Assembly (NCBI GenBank): GCA_934047225.1
Contig: OW204001.1
Span: 15,050,201-15,114,200 of the forward strand
Length of the DNA stretch: 64,000 nt
Direction of reading: 5' to 3'
From: Ypsolopha sequella
Taxonomy: Eukaryota; Arthropoda; Insecta; Lepidoptera; Ypsolophidae
Every line of letters starts with the position of its first letter. Within the stretch, counting starts at the first letter, position 1. Position numbers and translations under genes: made by a program. The notes under the pieces were generated by a model. That model was not told where the DNA came from, searched no databases, and worked only from the letters and a program-made list of their open reading frames with translations. Positions 1 to 9,607 of this stretch are shown piece after piece.

Positions 1-325
1 TGAGCGTTACAAATGCCGCTTAAGGCTGCGTATAAACCTGGACAAATTAGTGATTTTGCCCCCGCATCCCCGCACCTCAACTGTTTACGCGACCGGCCGT
101 CACCGGCCGCGAGCGCTATTTCTTAGCTCCCACGAGCGGTGTGGATCCGCGGTCATTAACCCGTGCACGTGCTAGTTTTCTATAATAAGTATAATGCATC
201 TACGATGTATAAAATTCAACCCAGTTGACAAAACGGTTTGTTCGCAATGGCATTTTTTTGCGTAATTGTGTTTGCATCTAATTTTTATATTTCAAAATTT
301 ATTTTTCGAAAGTCATACTTGCAAA
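1..325. other. No gene recognised; GC-richer start of window
   Basis: Roughly the first 175 bases are noticeably richer in G+C and CpG than the rest of the window. I see no open frame or known repeat here. It could be a fragment of a host regulatory region or of another element. Confidence 0.3.
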
Positions 326-437
326 GATAATGATGACGATGATGATACAACGATACGTCGATACGTCGATACGATGATACGTCGATACAACGATACGTCG
401 AAACGCCGATACGTCGATACGCCGATACGTCGATACC
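326..437 (+). repeat. Short GATACG octamer minisatellite
   Basis: A run of about ten GATACGTC / GATACGCC octamers follows a short GATGAT stretch. It ends abruptly at position 436, followed by CAGAACATTTAAAT. The same octamers form the long array at 2.84-4.15 kb, and the same 14-base boundary motif, reverse-complemented, starts that array. The open frame through it is a by-product of the repeat. Confidence 0.85.
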
Positions 438-882
438 ACAGAACATTTAAATCAAATAGAAAGGCTAAGTGGGCGTGTCACGCGCGCCACAACTACTGTT
501 GAACATCAATACTTAAACCGAAACACGCGATCGCTGCCCATAGTCGCACGCGAACCGTGACTCTGTGAACAGCTCTGCCTAATCTAAAGATAAATGCCGT
601 CTTGTGCAATAATTACTTGCAGAATCACGAATAAGAAAGCAAACCGGAAAAATTGAGATATTTCCTTTCACCTGTAATTATAAAAACTTTGTATAATATG
701 AGAATTTTAGATAAATAACTAATTTACTCATGGCTAAGATGTAGTAAACAAGTAATGTATGCTCTCCCTACTTGTCAAACTTGCTCGCTAGTGTTGTGCC
801 GTATCGTGGTGTCACACAATCGATAGACGTTTTTTATTCCTTGAGCGATATTCTTAAATTAAGATTTAAGATAAAACTTTTA
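438..882. other. Intergenic, nothing recognised
   Basis: AT-rich sequence between the small octamer array and the foldback element. No open frame, repeat copy or RNA was recognised. Confidence 0.4.
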
Positions 883-1973
883 TAACATTCGAGAAACTGT
901 TGTCAGTTACCCCAAAATCGACCGGATAACTGTACAAGCAAGGAAATTTTTTTTTATATAAAATGTATGAGAAAATATTTAAAAGTGAATAAGTGTGCGT
1001 TTATTTCCTCTACGGTGTAATTCTTGGCTATGCATAAATACATATTTTTCAAAAGTCGAGAACAAAAGTGTTCGTGTGAAATGTATGAAAAAAAAAAAGT
1101 GTTAAAGCGTGTTTTAATTACTCTACAATGTAATTCTAAGCTACGTATATGTATGTCTGAAAACATTTATCAAAATATATAGGGTAAAATGTACAAACGA
1201 GGTCAAAAGCTTTGGGATAAAATATTTAAAAATGTATGAGTGTGTGATTATTTAATCTATAGGGTAATTCTAAGCTATGCACATGTCCAATTGATTATTT
1301 ATCAAGATATAGGGAATCTGTATAGTCGAGGAATAAAGATTTTGCTAAAATATTTAAAAGTATATAAATGTGTGTTTAATTATCCAACAGGGTAATTCTA
1401 AGCTATGCATGCATATCTTGAATATATATTTACAGTAGTTACAGTATCAGAGTTGGTATAATATACTAAAGGTTTTTACAAAATATATAGAAAAAAAGAG
1501 CTTGGAATTACACTGAAGAGTAAATAAACCCACACTTCCAAGGAAGACAGTCAAGACTGTGCAGATGCCTCTTATATGTTGATAAATAAGTATTTAATCA
1601 TATGCATAGCTTAGAATTATTAGAGTAATTATTAGAGTAAATAAACAGACACTTATACACTTTTTAGACATACATTATGCATAGCTTAGAATTACGTTGT
1701 AGAGTAAATAAAATACACTTTTACACTTTCAAATGTTTTTTCATACATTTCACCCGAAAACTTTTGTTCTCGACTGTACAAATATATGATAGATATTGAA
1801 AAATAAGTATTTTTACTTATGCATAGCTTAGAATTACACCGTAGAGTAAATAAACACACACTTGTACGGTTTTAAATATTTTCTCATACATTTTATATGA
1901 AAACTTTTCTCCTTGATTGTACAGTTACCCGATCGATTTTGGAGTAACTGTTAACGGTTTCTCGAATGTTATT
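883..1973. mobile_element. Foldback-type element with tandemly subdivided arms
   Basis: The two ends are inverted copies of each other: roughly 65 bases beginning TAACATTCGAGAAAC at the left recur reverse-complemented at 1907-1973. Inward, both arms consist of degenerate 75-140 bp monomers centred on GTAATTCTAAGCTATGCA. On the left these start near 1017, 1130, 1264 and 1392. On the right they lie in reverse orientation near 1614, 1689 and 1831. There is no open frame of note. Long inverted arms built of subrepeats are characteristic of foldback elements. The exact target duplication is unclear; the flanks share a TTATAA-like sequence. Confidence 0.75.
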
Positions 1974-2057
1974 ATAACACCTATTTATGTCACCTAACAC
2001 AAGTGTATTGGTGGTATGGACCAAAACGCCCATTCTCCTTTGAAATGGGATTTTCCA

Positions 2058-2118
2058 TAAGAGTGTTTATGAAAAATCCAATTATTTTGAAGCTACCATA
2101 GTATAATTTAAAATACGT
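2058..2118 (+). repeat. Short dispersed repeat (second copy near 38.4 kb)
   Basis: A stretch containing CCAATTATTTTGAAG and neighbouring bases recurs with modest divergence at about 38393-38450, inside the loop of a foldback element. Family unknown. Confidence 0.5.
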
Positions 2119-2124
2119 TAAATC

Positions 2125-2235
2125 TTAATATATTCGTCGGTGAAACGCGGTTGTACCGAGTGTGGACTGTAACTTGCATTTCACACTCGGAATACCTCTG
2201 ATACCCCCTCGGGGATTCATGTCGTGACCATATAT
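2125..2235 (-). repeat. SINE/LINE tail fragment, 'TTCCGAGTGTGAA' family
   Basis: Read on the minus strand this matches 14797-14920 (CACGATGTAAATCCCGGAGG ... GTTTCACCGACGA) with moderate divergence. Related copies lie at 23.7, 39.6 and 46.2 kb. In Lepidoptera this sequence type is a common 3' portion of SINE/LINE elements; that identification is from memory. Confidence 0.6.
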
Positions 2236-2244
2236 TATCATTAT

Positions 2245-2820
2245 TACTGATCACTTACAAAGTTTTAAGTGTGAATTTGGCTATATCAATGAAATCACCT
2301 TATATACACCTAATACACGTTAAAACAATTTTTCTAAAATGTGTAAAACAAGATAATAAAAATAGAAAAAAAAACAACACACAAATTGTCTCAGAGCAAA
2401 TTGGTTTCTCGATTGATTATAAAAAAAGTTAGTCGAAGTTTTACGTTAAGAAAATACATCTGTTCCCATCCCTAGCAATAAATCATCACGTCATATAATC
2501 AGACTGTGTTTAATATTAAGTTCGCAATACCGCTCCGGTCAAGTTATCAACCACCTAAAGCCGGTAGGTTTATAATGGTCACATGGTATCAAAACTAAAA
2601 CGTCGTAAATGAAATCGTTTGTTTGAAAAATACACCGTTTTACACAGAGATACGGTAGTTTTTTCATTTGATAAGTTTTCGATATAAGTCATTTGTTGTG
2701 CGTAGAAAGAACAACCACTTGGATTAAAGTTTTGATAGTATTTCAATTACGACAAGGTGTGTGCCTGTGGGTGTGAGGCGACAAAGGTTCTGGTACGCAT
2801 ACAACTCCAAGGCCTTTCTA
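2245..2820. other. Intergenic, nothing recognised
   Basis: AT-rich. No coding signal or clear repeat was found. The last 85 bases are richer in GTG/GGC and lead into the octamer array. Confidence 0.4.
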
Positions 2821-2822
2821 AC

Positions 2823-4153
2823 TATTTAAATGTTCTGAGGTCGATACGACGATACGTCGATACGGGGATACGACGATACGACGATACGGCAATACGTCGA
2901 TACGACGATACGTCGATACGAGGATACGTCGATACGCCGATACGTCGATACGACGATACGTCGATACGATGATACGTCGATACGACGATACGTCGATACG
3001 AGGATACGACGATACGACGATACGTCGATACGACGATACGTCAATACGACGATACGTCGATACGACGATACGTCGATACGACGATACGTCGATACGACGA
3101 TACGTCGATACGACGATACGTCGATACGACGATACGTCGATACGACGATACGTCGATACGACGATACGTCGATACGCCGATACGTCGATACGACGATACG
3201 TCGATACGGGGATACGACGATACGACGATATGGCAATACGTCGATACGAGGATACGTCGATACGCCGATACGTCGATACGACGATACGTCGATACGAGGA
3301 AACAATCATACGTCGATACGACGATACGTCGATACGAGGATACGACGATACGAGGATACGACGATACGTCGATACGAGGATACGACGATACGTCGATACG
3401 ACGATACGACGATACGTCGATACGACGATACGGCAATACGTCGATACGGCGATACGTCGATACGAGGATACGTCGATACGCCGATACGTCGATACCAGGA
3501 AAAGATGATACGTCGATACGGCAACACGTCGATACGACGATACGTCGATACGAGGATACCTCAATACGCCGATACGTCGATACGACGATACGTTGATACA
3601 AGGAAACGCCGATACAACGATACGTCGATACGTTGATACGTCGATATGTCGATACGACGATACGTCGATACGCCGATACGTCGATACGTCGATACGTTGA
3701 TACGTCAATATGTCGATACGACGATACGTCGATACGGCGATACGTCGATACGTCGATACGTCGATACGACGATACGGCAATACGTCGATACGACGATACG
3801 TCGATACGAGGATACGTCGATACGCCGATACGTCGATACGAGGAAACGACCATACGACGATACGTCGATACGAGGATACGACGATACGTCGATACGACGA
3901 TACGGCGATACATCGATACGACGATACGGCGATACGACGATACGAAGATACGTCGATACGACGATACGTCGATACGACGATACGGCAATACGTCGATACG
4001 ACGATACATCGATACGACGATACGTCGATACGTTGATACGACGACACGTCGATACGTCGATACGTTGATACGTCGATACGTCGATACGACGATACGGCAA
4101 TACGTCGATACGACGATACGTCGATACGACGATAAGTCGATACGACGGTACGA
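2823..4153 (+). repeat. Large GATACG(A/T)C octamer minisatellite
   Basis: About 1.3 kb of head-to-tail 8-bp units. GATACGTC and GATACGAC alternate for much of the array, giving a 16-bp higher-order unit, with interspersed GATACGAG, GATACGCC, GATACGGC and GATACGTT variants: roughly 160 units. The left edge is ATTTAAATGTTCTGAGG. All units point the same way. Because 8 is not a multiple of 3, a full coding cycle is 24 nt, which creates long stop-free frames on both strands with an IRRYVDT(S/T) or YRRIDVSS periodicity. These are by-products, not genes. Confidence 0.95.
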
Positions 4154-4236
4154 CCACGATCACGATCACGATCACGACCACGATCACGATCGCGATCGTG
4201 ATCGTGATGGCGATGGCGATGGTGATGGTGAGATAA
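4154..4236. repeat. CACGAT/GTGATCG repeat with central perfect palindrome
   Basis: The octamer array passes into CACGAT hexamers that turn over at 4192/4193 into GATCGTG, then GATGGC and GATGGTG. The turnover is a perfect 26-bp palindrome (4179-4206). It directly abuts a LINE 3' end (4237 onward, minus strand), so the hexamers may be an expanded LINE tail. Confidence 0.8.
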
Positions 4237-4332
4237 GGTTTTGTTAGTCTCCCAGAGGGGTAGGCAGAGACTACAGATTTCCATCTGCTACGATCCAGAC
4301 ACAACTCTTTCGCCTCTTCCACATCCATCAAC
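4237..4332 (-). pseudogene. LINE ORF C-terminus and 3' end, 5'-truncated
   Basis: The minus strand encodes EEAKELCLDRSRWKSVVSAY followed by PSGR, a typical C-terminal tail of a non-LTR reverse transcriptase ORF. The same tail occurs at 54240-54330 (CLDRSRWRYVVSAYPSGRQA then stop) and, decayed, at 7743-7822. Only the last 30 or so codons remain. The element's clade cannot be told from this alone. Confidence 0.7.
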
Positions 4333-4339
4333 CATATTT

Positions 4340-4875
4340 ATTGTGATATTAAATTGTAAGCTAAAAAAAATACCTCAGACGAAAAACATAGCGATATTCA
4401 TTAGTCCATTGAGACAACCTTTAGTTCAACATCTTTAATAAAACATGACCTATCTACTTATTTTGTTAAGTAATGGCGTACCTTTGCATTACTTTTATCC
4501 ACTGCTTTATTTTCACTCGTAAAACATTTTTATTCCATTTTTTACATTGGTTGCATTTATTTCCCATGTTTCAAATTACGAGATTTATTTAAATTACGAA
4601 ACCGGGACGTCGAGAGCGCAAAAACGTAGCCCTCCCGTCTCAACGGAGCGATTGCAACTGACCGACGGGTGAGTGACGAAACAAAGCATGGAACAAAAAG
4701 CGCGTGCGACCGAGATATCTTGTCGCCGCCTTGTCTCAGAATAAATCGACGTAAGCGCCAATTCTTAGATGTTAAATTAAATGAAAACGAAACAGAATTA
4801 TTCAAAATCCCCGTGCAATTATACGGGATCATTTGTTTTCTTATTTTTAATACCAATTTCAAGGCAAACTGTTTT
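4340..4875. other. Intergenic; one GC-richer stretch
   Basis: No recognised element. About 4595-4760 is GC-richer, with overlapping short frames on both strands (81 and 101 codons) that resemble nothing I know. Coding status is doubtful. Confidence 0.3.
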
Positions 4876-4877
4876 AA

Positions 4878-5112
4878 GAAAGGTCCTTTAACACTCGAAA
4901 AACATGAAATATAGAGGTAACTTCGTAATTTTTTTCTATCGAGCGAACTTAAAGCTTTTGCGTTTTTGCTTCTGTACGAATATCAGCCCTATAGTCTTTT
5001 ATCTATATTATTTTTATTAAACCGATTGACCAAGTTACACAATGTTTTATGCTCATTTGAAATTGTGCATCTGACATTATACCGACCCTTAAGAGAGATT
5101 TATAGCGGCTTA
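4878..5112 (+). repeat. Dispersed repeat, copy 1
   Basis: About 235 bases (TAGAGGTAACTTCGTAATTT ... CTTAAGAGAG) match 42990-43375 after removal of a 160-bp insertion in the second copy. No coding potential or clear termini. It serves as the 'empty' reference for the nested MITE at 43.1 kb. Confidence 0.7.
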
Positions 5113-5205
5113 ACCATCATAAGCAAGCGCTACAGTAGCGATAGAGAACTTCTCAATCACTTCTATAACACCGAAAAGGGCCCACTTTATACGGGCCTTA
5201 ACGAC

Positions 5206-5530
5206 ACAAAGGCGCGTGAAAAGTGATTGTAGGACCTAAAAGATATATAATAAGGTCTTCTACCACCTTTATAGAATTTGCACACATACAAAGGCGCGTG
5301 AAAAGTGATTGTAGGAGGTAAAACATATATAATAAGTTCTTGTAGCACCTTAATAGAATATGTACATATACAAAGGTGCGTGAAAAGCGATTGTAGGAGG
5401 TAAAAGAAATACAATAAGTTCTTGTACCACCTTAATAGAATATGCACATATACAAAGGTGCGTGAAAAGCGAATGTAGGAGGTAAAAGAAATACAATAAG
5501 TTCTTGTACCACCTTAATAGAATTTAAACA
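5206..5530 (+). repeat. 82-bp tandem repeat, four copies
   Basis: Units begin at 5206, 5288, 5370 and 5452 with ACAAAGG(C/T)GCGTGAAAAG and run through TGTAGGAGGTAAAA and CACCTTAATAGAAT. The spacing is exactly 82 bp each time. Copies 3 and 4 are nearly identical and copy 1 the most divergent, so expansion proceeded toward the right end. Confidence 0.95.
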
Positions 5531-6195
5531 TGATTGCGACGTGACTGTTACACTGAAATAAATCTCAAGTGCTTTTTTATTACATTTTCAATAGCATGAG
5601 TGAAAGGAATATATGTTCTTAGATGATTAAAAAGTGATCGGATAAATGTCAATAATGGACGAATAGATATAGGTAAATAATTGGAATGAATTTTCACTCA
5701 TATACGTAAAAAACTAGTGCGAGCATCAGGTTAATGACAAAATATGCATTCATTTAGCTAAATATTTCATGCGCTTGCGAAACTCGTGGAATTTTTAGTC
5801 ATTTATATTATTCAAGTGCAATAATTTTTTTAGGTTAACTTGTAATTTCTTCTCGAATGAGGCATTAGGACTTTTTGTGATTTTATTACAGCATTACATG
5901 TAAAATGGGTATGTTTATTTTTTAAATTATGGCCTGAGGTAAGAAAAGTGATCGATTTTTCGACATGATTAATCTCTTTATCAAAAACTGTAATGGCGGC
6001 TTGCTACAACTGGCTTAGACGTTTACTATATCCATTTAAACGGTTTAAGAAGTAGAAAGGCGCTAGTGACCACTATTACAACGCTTTGGGATCAACAATC
6101 ACCGTACTATGGAGTATTTTTACTCTTTTTGGGGTACAGAAGCGCTTGAATTCTTCTTTTTAGCCCTTAAACAGTTACTATGGAGTTCAAGATAT
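5531..6195. other. Intergenic, nothing recognised
   Basis: AT-rich, with no coding or repeat signal that I can support. Confidence 0.4.
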
Positions 6196-6210
6196 AACGT
6201 TGTACAACGT

Positions 6211-6261
<51 letters not shown>

Positions 6262-6442
6262 CGATGATGACGATGATGACCATGACGATGACGCTGACGA
6301 TGACGTTGACAATGACGTTGACGATGACGTTGACGATGACGTTGACAATGACGTTGAAGATGACGATGACGATGACGTTGATGATGACGTTGACGGTGAC
6401 GATGACGGTGACGATGACGGTGACGATGACGATGACGTTGAA

Positions 6443-6473
<31 letters not shown>

Positions 6474-7248
6474 TTGACAATGACGTTGACAATGACGTTG
6501 ACGATGACGTTGAAGATGACTATGAAGATGACGTTGATGATGACGTTGACGATGACGGTGACGATGACGGTGACGATGACGATGACGATGACGTTGAAGA
6601 TGACGATGACGATGACGATGACGATGAAGATGACGATGACGATGACGTTGATGATGACGTTGACGATGACGGTGACGATGACAGTGACGATGACGATGAC
6701 GTTGAAGATGACGATGACGATGACGATGACGTTGACGATGACGTTGAAGATGACGATGACGATGACGTTGATGATGACGTTGACGATGACGGTGACGATG
6801 ACTATTAACGATGACGTTGAAGATGACGATGACGATGATGATGACGATGAAGATGACGTGACGATGACGATGACAATGACGGTCACCGTCATCATCAACG
6901 TCATCGTCATCTTCAACGTCATCGTCAACGTCATCGTCAACGCCATCATCAACGTCATCGTCAACGTCATCGTCAGCGTCATCGTTACCGTCATTGTCAT
7001 CGTCATCGTCACGTCATCTTCATCGTCATCATCACCGTCATCGTCATCTTCAACGTCATCGTCATCGTCATCGTCATCGTCACCGTCATCGTCACCGTCA
7101 TCGTCAACGTCATCATCAACGTCATCGTCATCGTCATCTTCAACGTCATCGTCAACGTCATCGTCATCGTCATCGTCATAGTCATCGTCAACGTCATCGT
7201 CATCGTCATCGTCAACGTCAACGTCATCGTCAACGTCCTAATCCTAAT
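6196..7248. repeat. GATGAC hexamer minisatellite with head-to-head inversion
   Basis: It starts after the 16-bp palindrome AACGTTGTACAACGTT (6196-6211) with about sixteen TGA triplets. It continues as GATGAC, GTTGAC and GGTGAC hexamers to 6883, then flips to GTCATC/GTCAAC hexamers from 6885 to about 7240. The switch centre is GACGGTCACCGTC. The left arm has a coarse higher-order pattern: blocks starting GTTGAAGATGAC recur at roughly 70-105 bp. Poly-Asp and Met-Thr frames across it are consequences of the repeat. Confidence 0.95.
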
Positions 7249-7742
7249 CCTGTTTGTAGTCATATATTTGAGTTATATTTCTCAATCAAACGGTTTTAGG
7301 TGCTAATGTTGAGCTACAATACTCTAATACGGTAAAGGTGCTACAAAAGATCTTTACAGATCGATTCTAACGCTATAGACTAGATACAACTACCATGTAA
7401 CTGCTTGAGTGTTATATGTGATATTTGTAACTCTTTTGAAGCGCTTTTACCTTACTAATTGCTATTTTAGATCTCATAGTGCTATTTAGTATATTTATAA
7501 CTCTGCATTGTATCTAAAGCCTGTACAAGAACTTAATAACACACCTCTGTTTCTCCAAAGCCGTAATCGTCGCTACTCTACTTCTTCAATACCACCCTTC
7601 TCTTAAAGAGATATTACAATCTCTTATATATAGTCTAAGGAATATACAAACTCTCTTCAACCGCTGTTATACAACAAAGAAGCGGTACGGTGCCTTCTTA
7701 TACTGCTTGTGTGCTACTTGGGCCGGAATAGAAGAGCTTGTA
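7249..7742. other. Intergenic, nothing recognised
   Basis: Pyrimidine-rich stretches around 7540-7640. No supported gene or repeat. Confidence 0.35.
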
Positions 7743-7822
7743 TGACTAGATTGATAGATGTGGGAGAGACGAAAGAGGTGTCTTAGGATCATAGCCGTTG
7801 GAAATATATATCTGCCTAGTGA
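7743..7822 (+). repeat. Decayed LINE 3' end
   Basis: GACGAAAGAGGTGTCTTAGG ... CTGCCTAGTGAGTAAATATG resembles the LINE tail at 54240-54330 (GGCGAAAGAGGTGTGTCTGG) and its reverse copy at 4237-4332, with a deletion and many substitutions. It lies about 500 bp beyond the GATGAC array. Confidence 0.5.
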
Positions 7823-8176
7823 GTAAATATGAATGTATGATCTAACCCCAGAAAGCAACTTAAATCGAAACCTACATATACGTTTTCAAATAGGATTGGA
7901 TGCAATAACGCAAAAGTCACATTCTAATCTTCTACTGATTTAAAACTTTGCGTTGCGGTCGGAAGTCATTTTACAAAAAGCAAAGTTAAAAGTTTAAAAA
8001 AACCTTTCAGCGCTTGTTAGTTAACGTACTACAACTAAACATAGTTTCATAAAAGTTTCGAACTGAAAGTCAATGTTATTGTTTCTACCCTGTGTAGTTA
8101 GTTGAGTAATTGAGTATAGTTAAAAAAATAGTTCTATAAATGTTAAAAGCTTGGGAAAGTAAGTACTGTCTGTCGA
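7823..8176. other. Intergenic, nothing recognised
   Basis: AT-rich sequence between a LINE tail fragment and the left piece of the AGGGTTCCGT-family repeat. Nothing recognised. Confidence 0.35.
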
Positions 8177-8301
8177 GTTTTTACCTAAAAGGTACGAAAG
8201 GAACCTTGGTTGAGACTCGGTTGTCCGTCCGTCCGTATGTCACAGCCTCATAATTTTAGAACATGAAATTTTGCACAAAAATAGCATTAATTTGGCCACA
8301 T
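8177..8301 (-). repeat. AGGGTTCCGT-family repeat, left piece split by the LINE
   Basis: ACCTAAAAGGTACGAAAGGA through GTCCGTCCGTATGTCACAGC to TTGGCCACAT matches the copies at 42.44, 58.32 and 60.67 kb. Its continuation (ATCACGGTGTAAAAA...) is found only at 13638 onward, so the LINE interrupted a once-continuous copy. Confidence 0.85.
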
Positions 8302-8626
8302 GTTTTCTATAGTTGTTCGTTGGGGTAGTTGAAAAAAAAGGTCACGTCATTTATCGTTCCGCTTATTTAAATTGATTTCCCTGTTAAAACTTTAAATCAA
8401 AAGTTTTCTTACATATCATCTTAAAGTGCGCTGAAAAAGCAAAGTGGTGAAACAAAAAGTATCAAAATCGGTTCAAGTGATCAAAAGTTACAAGCTATTT
8501 GACAAATCCTACGAAGCACGAAGCTTTTTGATTTAAATTATAAACAAACATAAGAGTTTTTAACGATAAAACTTTAATAGAAACTATTAGTTACGTGTTT
8601 TACTCATAATAATATTAATAAATAAA
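8302..8626 (+). promoter_or_regulatory. LINE 5' UTR, presumed internal promoter
   Basis: 325 bases between the insertion junction and the ORF1 ATG. Complete 5' ends of non-LTR elements normally carry their own internal promoter. No TATA box or initiator could be confirmed by eye. Confidence 0.4.
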
Positions 8627-9607
8627 ATGAGCAGCTGTGGAATCTGCACGGAAACTGTGACTAGGAAAAGTGGCATTCAGTGTCGGGGAAAGTGTGACCG
8701 TTGGTTACATTATGTTTGTGCAAAAACTACGGAACAAGAAGTGGCAGCAGTCAAAACGAAGAGTACGGTCTGGCGTTGCAGCAAATGCGTGGTTGCCCAC
8801 CCTCAACCAAGAGCGTTGCAGGTGACCGCGACTGATCTGCCGGTCTCCAAAAGTGCTCCTACGTCACCCAGCCCTTTCAGCATACCCGTAGATGTGTCCA
8901 ACAGCCTCTCAAAGCTCCAGCAGGACGTCGCCAGCATCCTAGCAGCACTTGCAGCAGTCCAGGTACAGCAAAAAGAAATTCTCGAGAGCCAAAAGGACAT
9001 ACAATCACAATTAAAACTAAATCAAAATAGAATAACTGAGTGTGAAACAAAGCTTATCAGGATTGATTTACATCAAGAAGAAATAAATCAATTAAAGACT
9101 GAAGTTCGAAAGTTGCAATCACTACACGACGAGTACGACCAAGATAAACTACAAAACTTTGTGGAAATAAAAGGATTACCGTTGGGCAAACAGGATGAAC
9201 TGAAGGAGGTCTGTGTTAAATTAGCACATTCAGTTAATATCACTCTTTCGCAGCAACAAATAATTGAGGCATCTCAGGTCCAAAAAGGTAAAAATAAGGG
9301 AAATATTCATGTGAAATTCGAATCAAACAAAATTAAGCATGAAATGCTCAAGGAAATTAGACAGAAGAAAAATCTCTGCATAAAAGACATTTATCCCGAC
9401 CATCACGACTCTAATCAGCGTCTATTTGTGAACGAACTGCTTACGGGACAACGAAAAAGGCTACTATTCCAGGCGAAAAGTTTTGCCAGAACAAATGACA
9501 TAAACTTTGTGTGGTCTAAGAACGGTCAAGTTCTGATGAGAAAAGATCAAGATTGCAAATATTTTATTATAAAGCATGAACAAGATTTCGATAAGTTTTT
9601 TCTGTAA
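8627..9607 (+). CDS. LINE ORF1 protein: PHD finger, coiled coil, nucleic-acid-binding C-terminus
   Basis: 326 aa. Residues 4-54 form a canonical C4HC3 PHD-type zinc finger: C4, C7, C19, C23, H28, C31, C51, C54, with W26 and W49. A Pro/Ser-rich linker (about 64-88) is followed by a heptad-like Leu/Gln-rich coiled coil (about 90-172). A likely RRM-like fold follows from FVEIKGLP (about 180-255). The C-terminus (RLFVNELLTGQRKRLLFQAK ... FVWSKNGQVLMRK) resembles the FP-protein-type domain often seen in insect LINE ORF1 proteins. By family knowledge such proteins coat LINE RNA and act as nucleic-acid chaperones in the RNP. The ATG at 8627 puts the first zinc ligand at residue 4, supporting this start. 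The frame is uninterrupted. ORF2 lies in the same frame about 580 bases downstream, and an extra open frame overlaps the last ten codons. Confidence 0.9.
   Translation: MSSCGICTETVTRKSGIQCRGKCDRWLHYVCAKTTEQEVAAVKTKSTVWRCSKCVVAHPQPRALQVTATDLPVSKSAPTSPSPFSIPVDVSNSLSKLQQDVASILAALAAVQVQQKEILESQKDIQSQLKLNQNRITECETKLIRIDLHQEEINQLKTEVRKLQSLHDEYDQDKLQNFVEIKGLPLGKQDELKEVCVKLAHSVNITLSQQQIIEASQVQKGKNKGNIHVKFESNKIKHEMLKEIRQKKNLCIKDIYPDHHDSNQRLFVNELLTGQRKRLLFQAKSFARTNDINFVWSKNGQVLMRKDQDCKYFIIKHEQDFDKFFL

Noticed and set aside
2757..4331. Very long open frames (up to 488 codons) on both strands
   Set aside because: All follow from the 8-bp unit, which has a 24-nt coding cycle without stops. They exist in several frames at once and encode only the repeat period.
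4557..4914. Overlapping 101- and 81-codon frames as an exon
   Set aside because: No similarity recognised and both strands are open, so the sequence gives no reason to prefer one.
7240..7256. Telomere-like CCTAATCCTAATCC
   Set aside because: Insect telomere is (TTAGG)n. This is a two-copy hexamer (CCTAAT) at the array edge and does not extend.
6167..7299. Poly-Asp, Met-Thr, Ser-rich and His-Arg frames up to 323 codons
   Set aside because: By-products of GATGAC/GTCATC hexamers in every frame. No non-repeat protein sequence.
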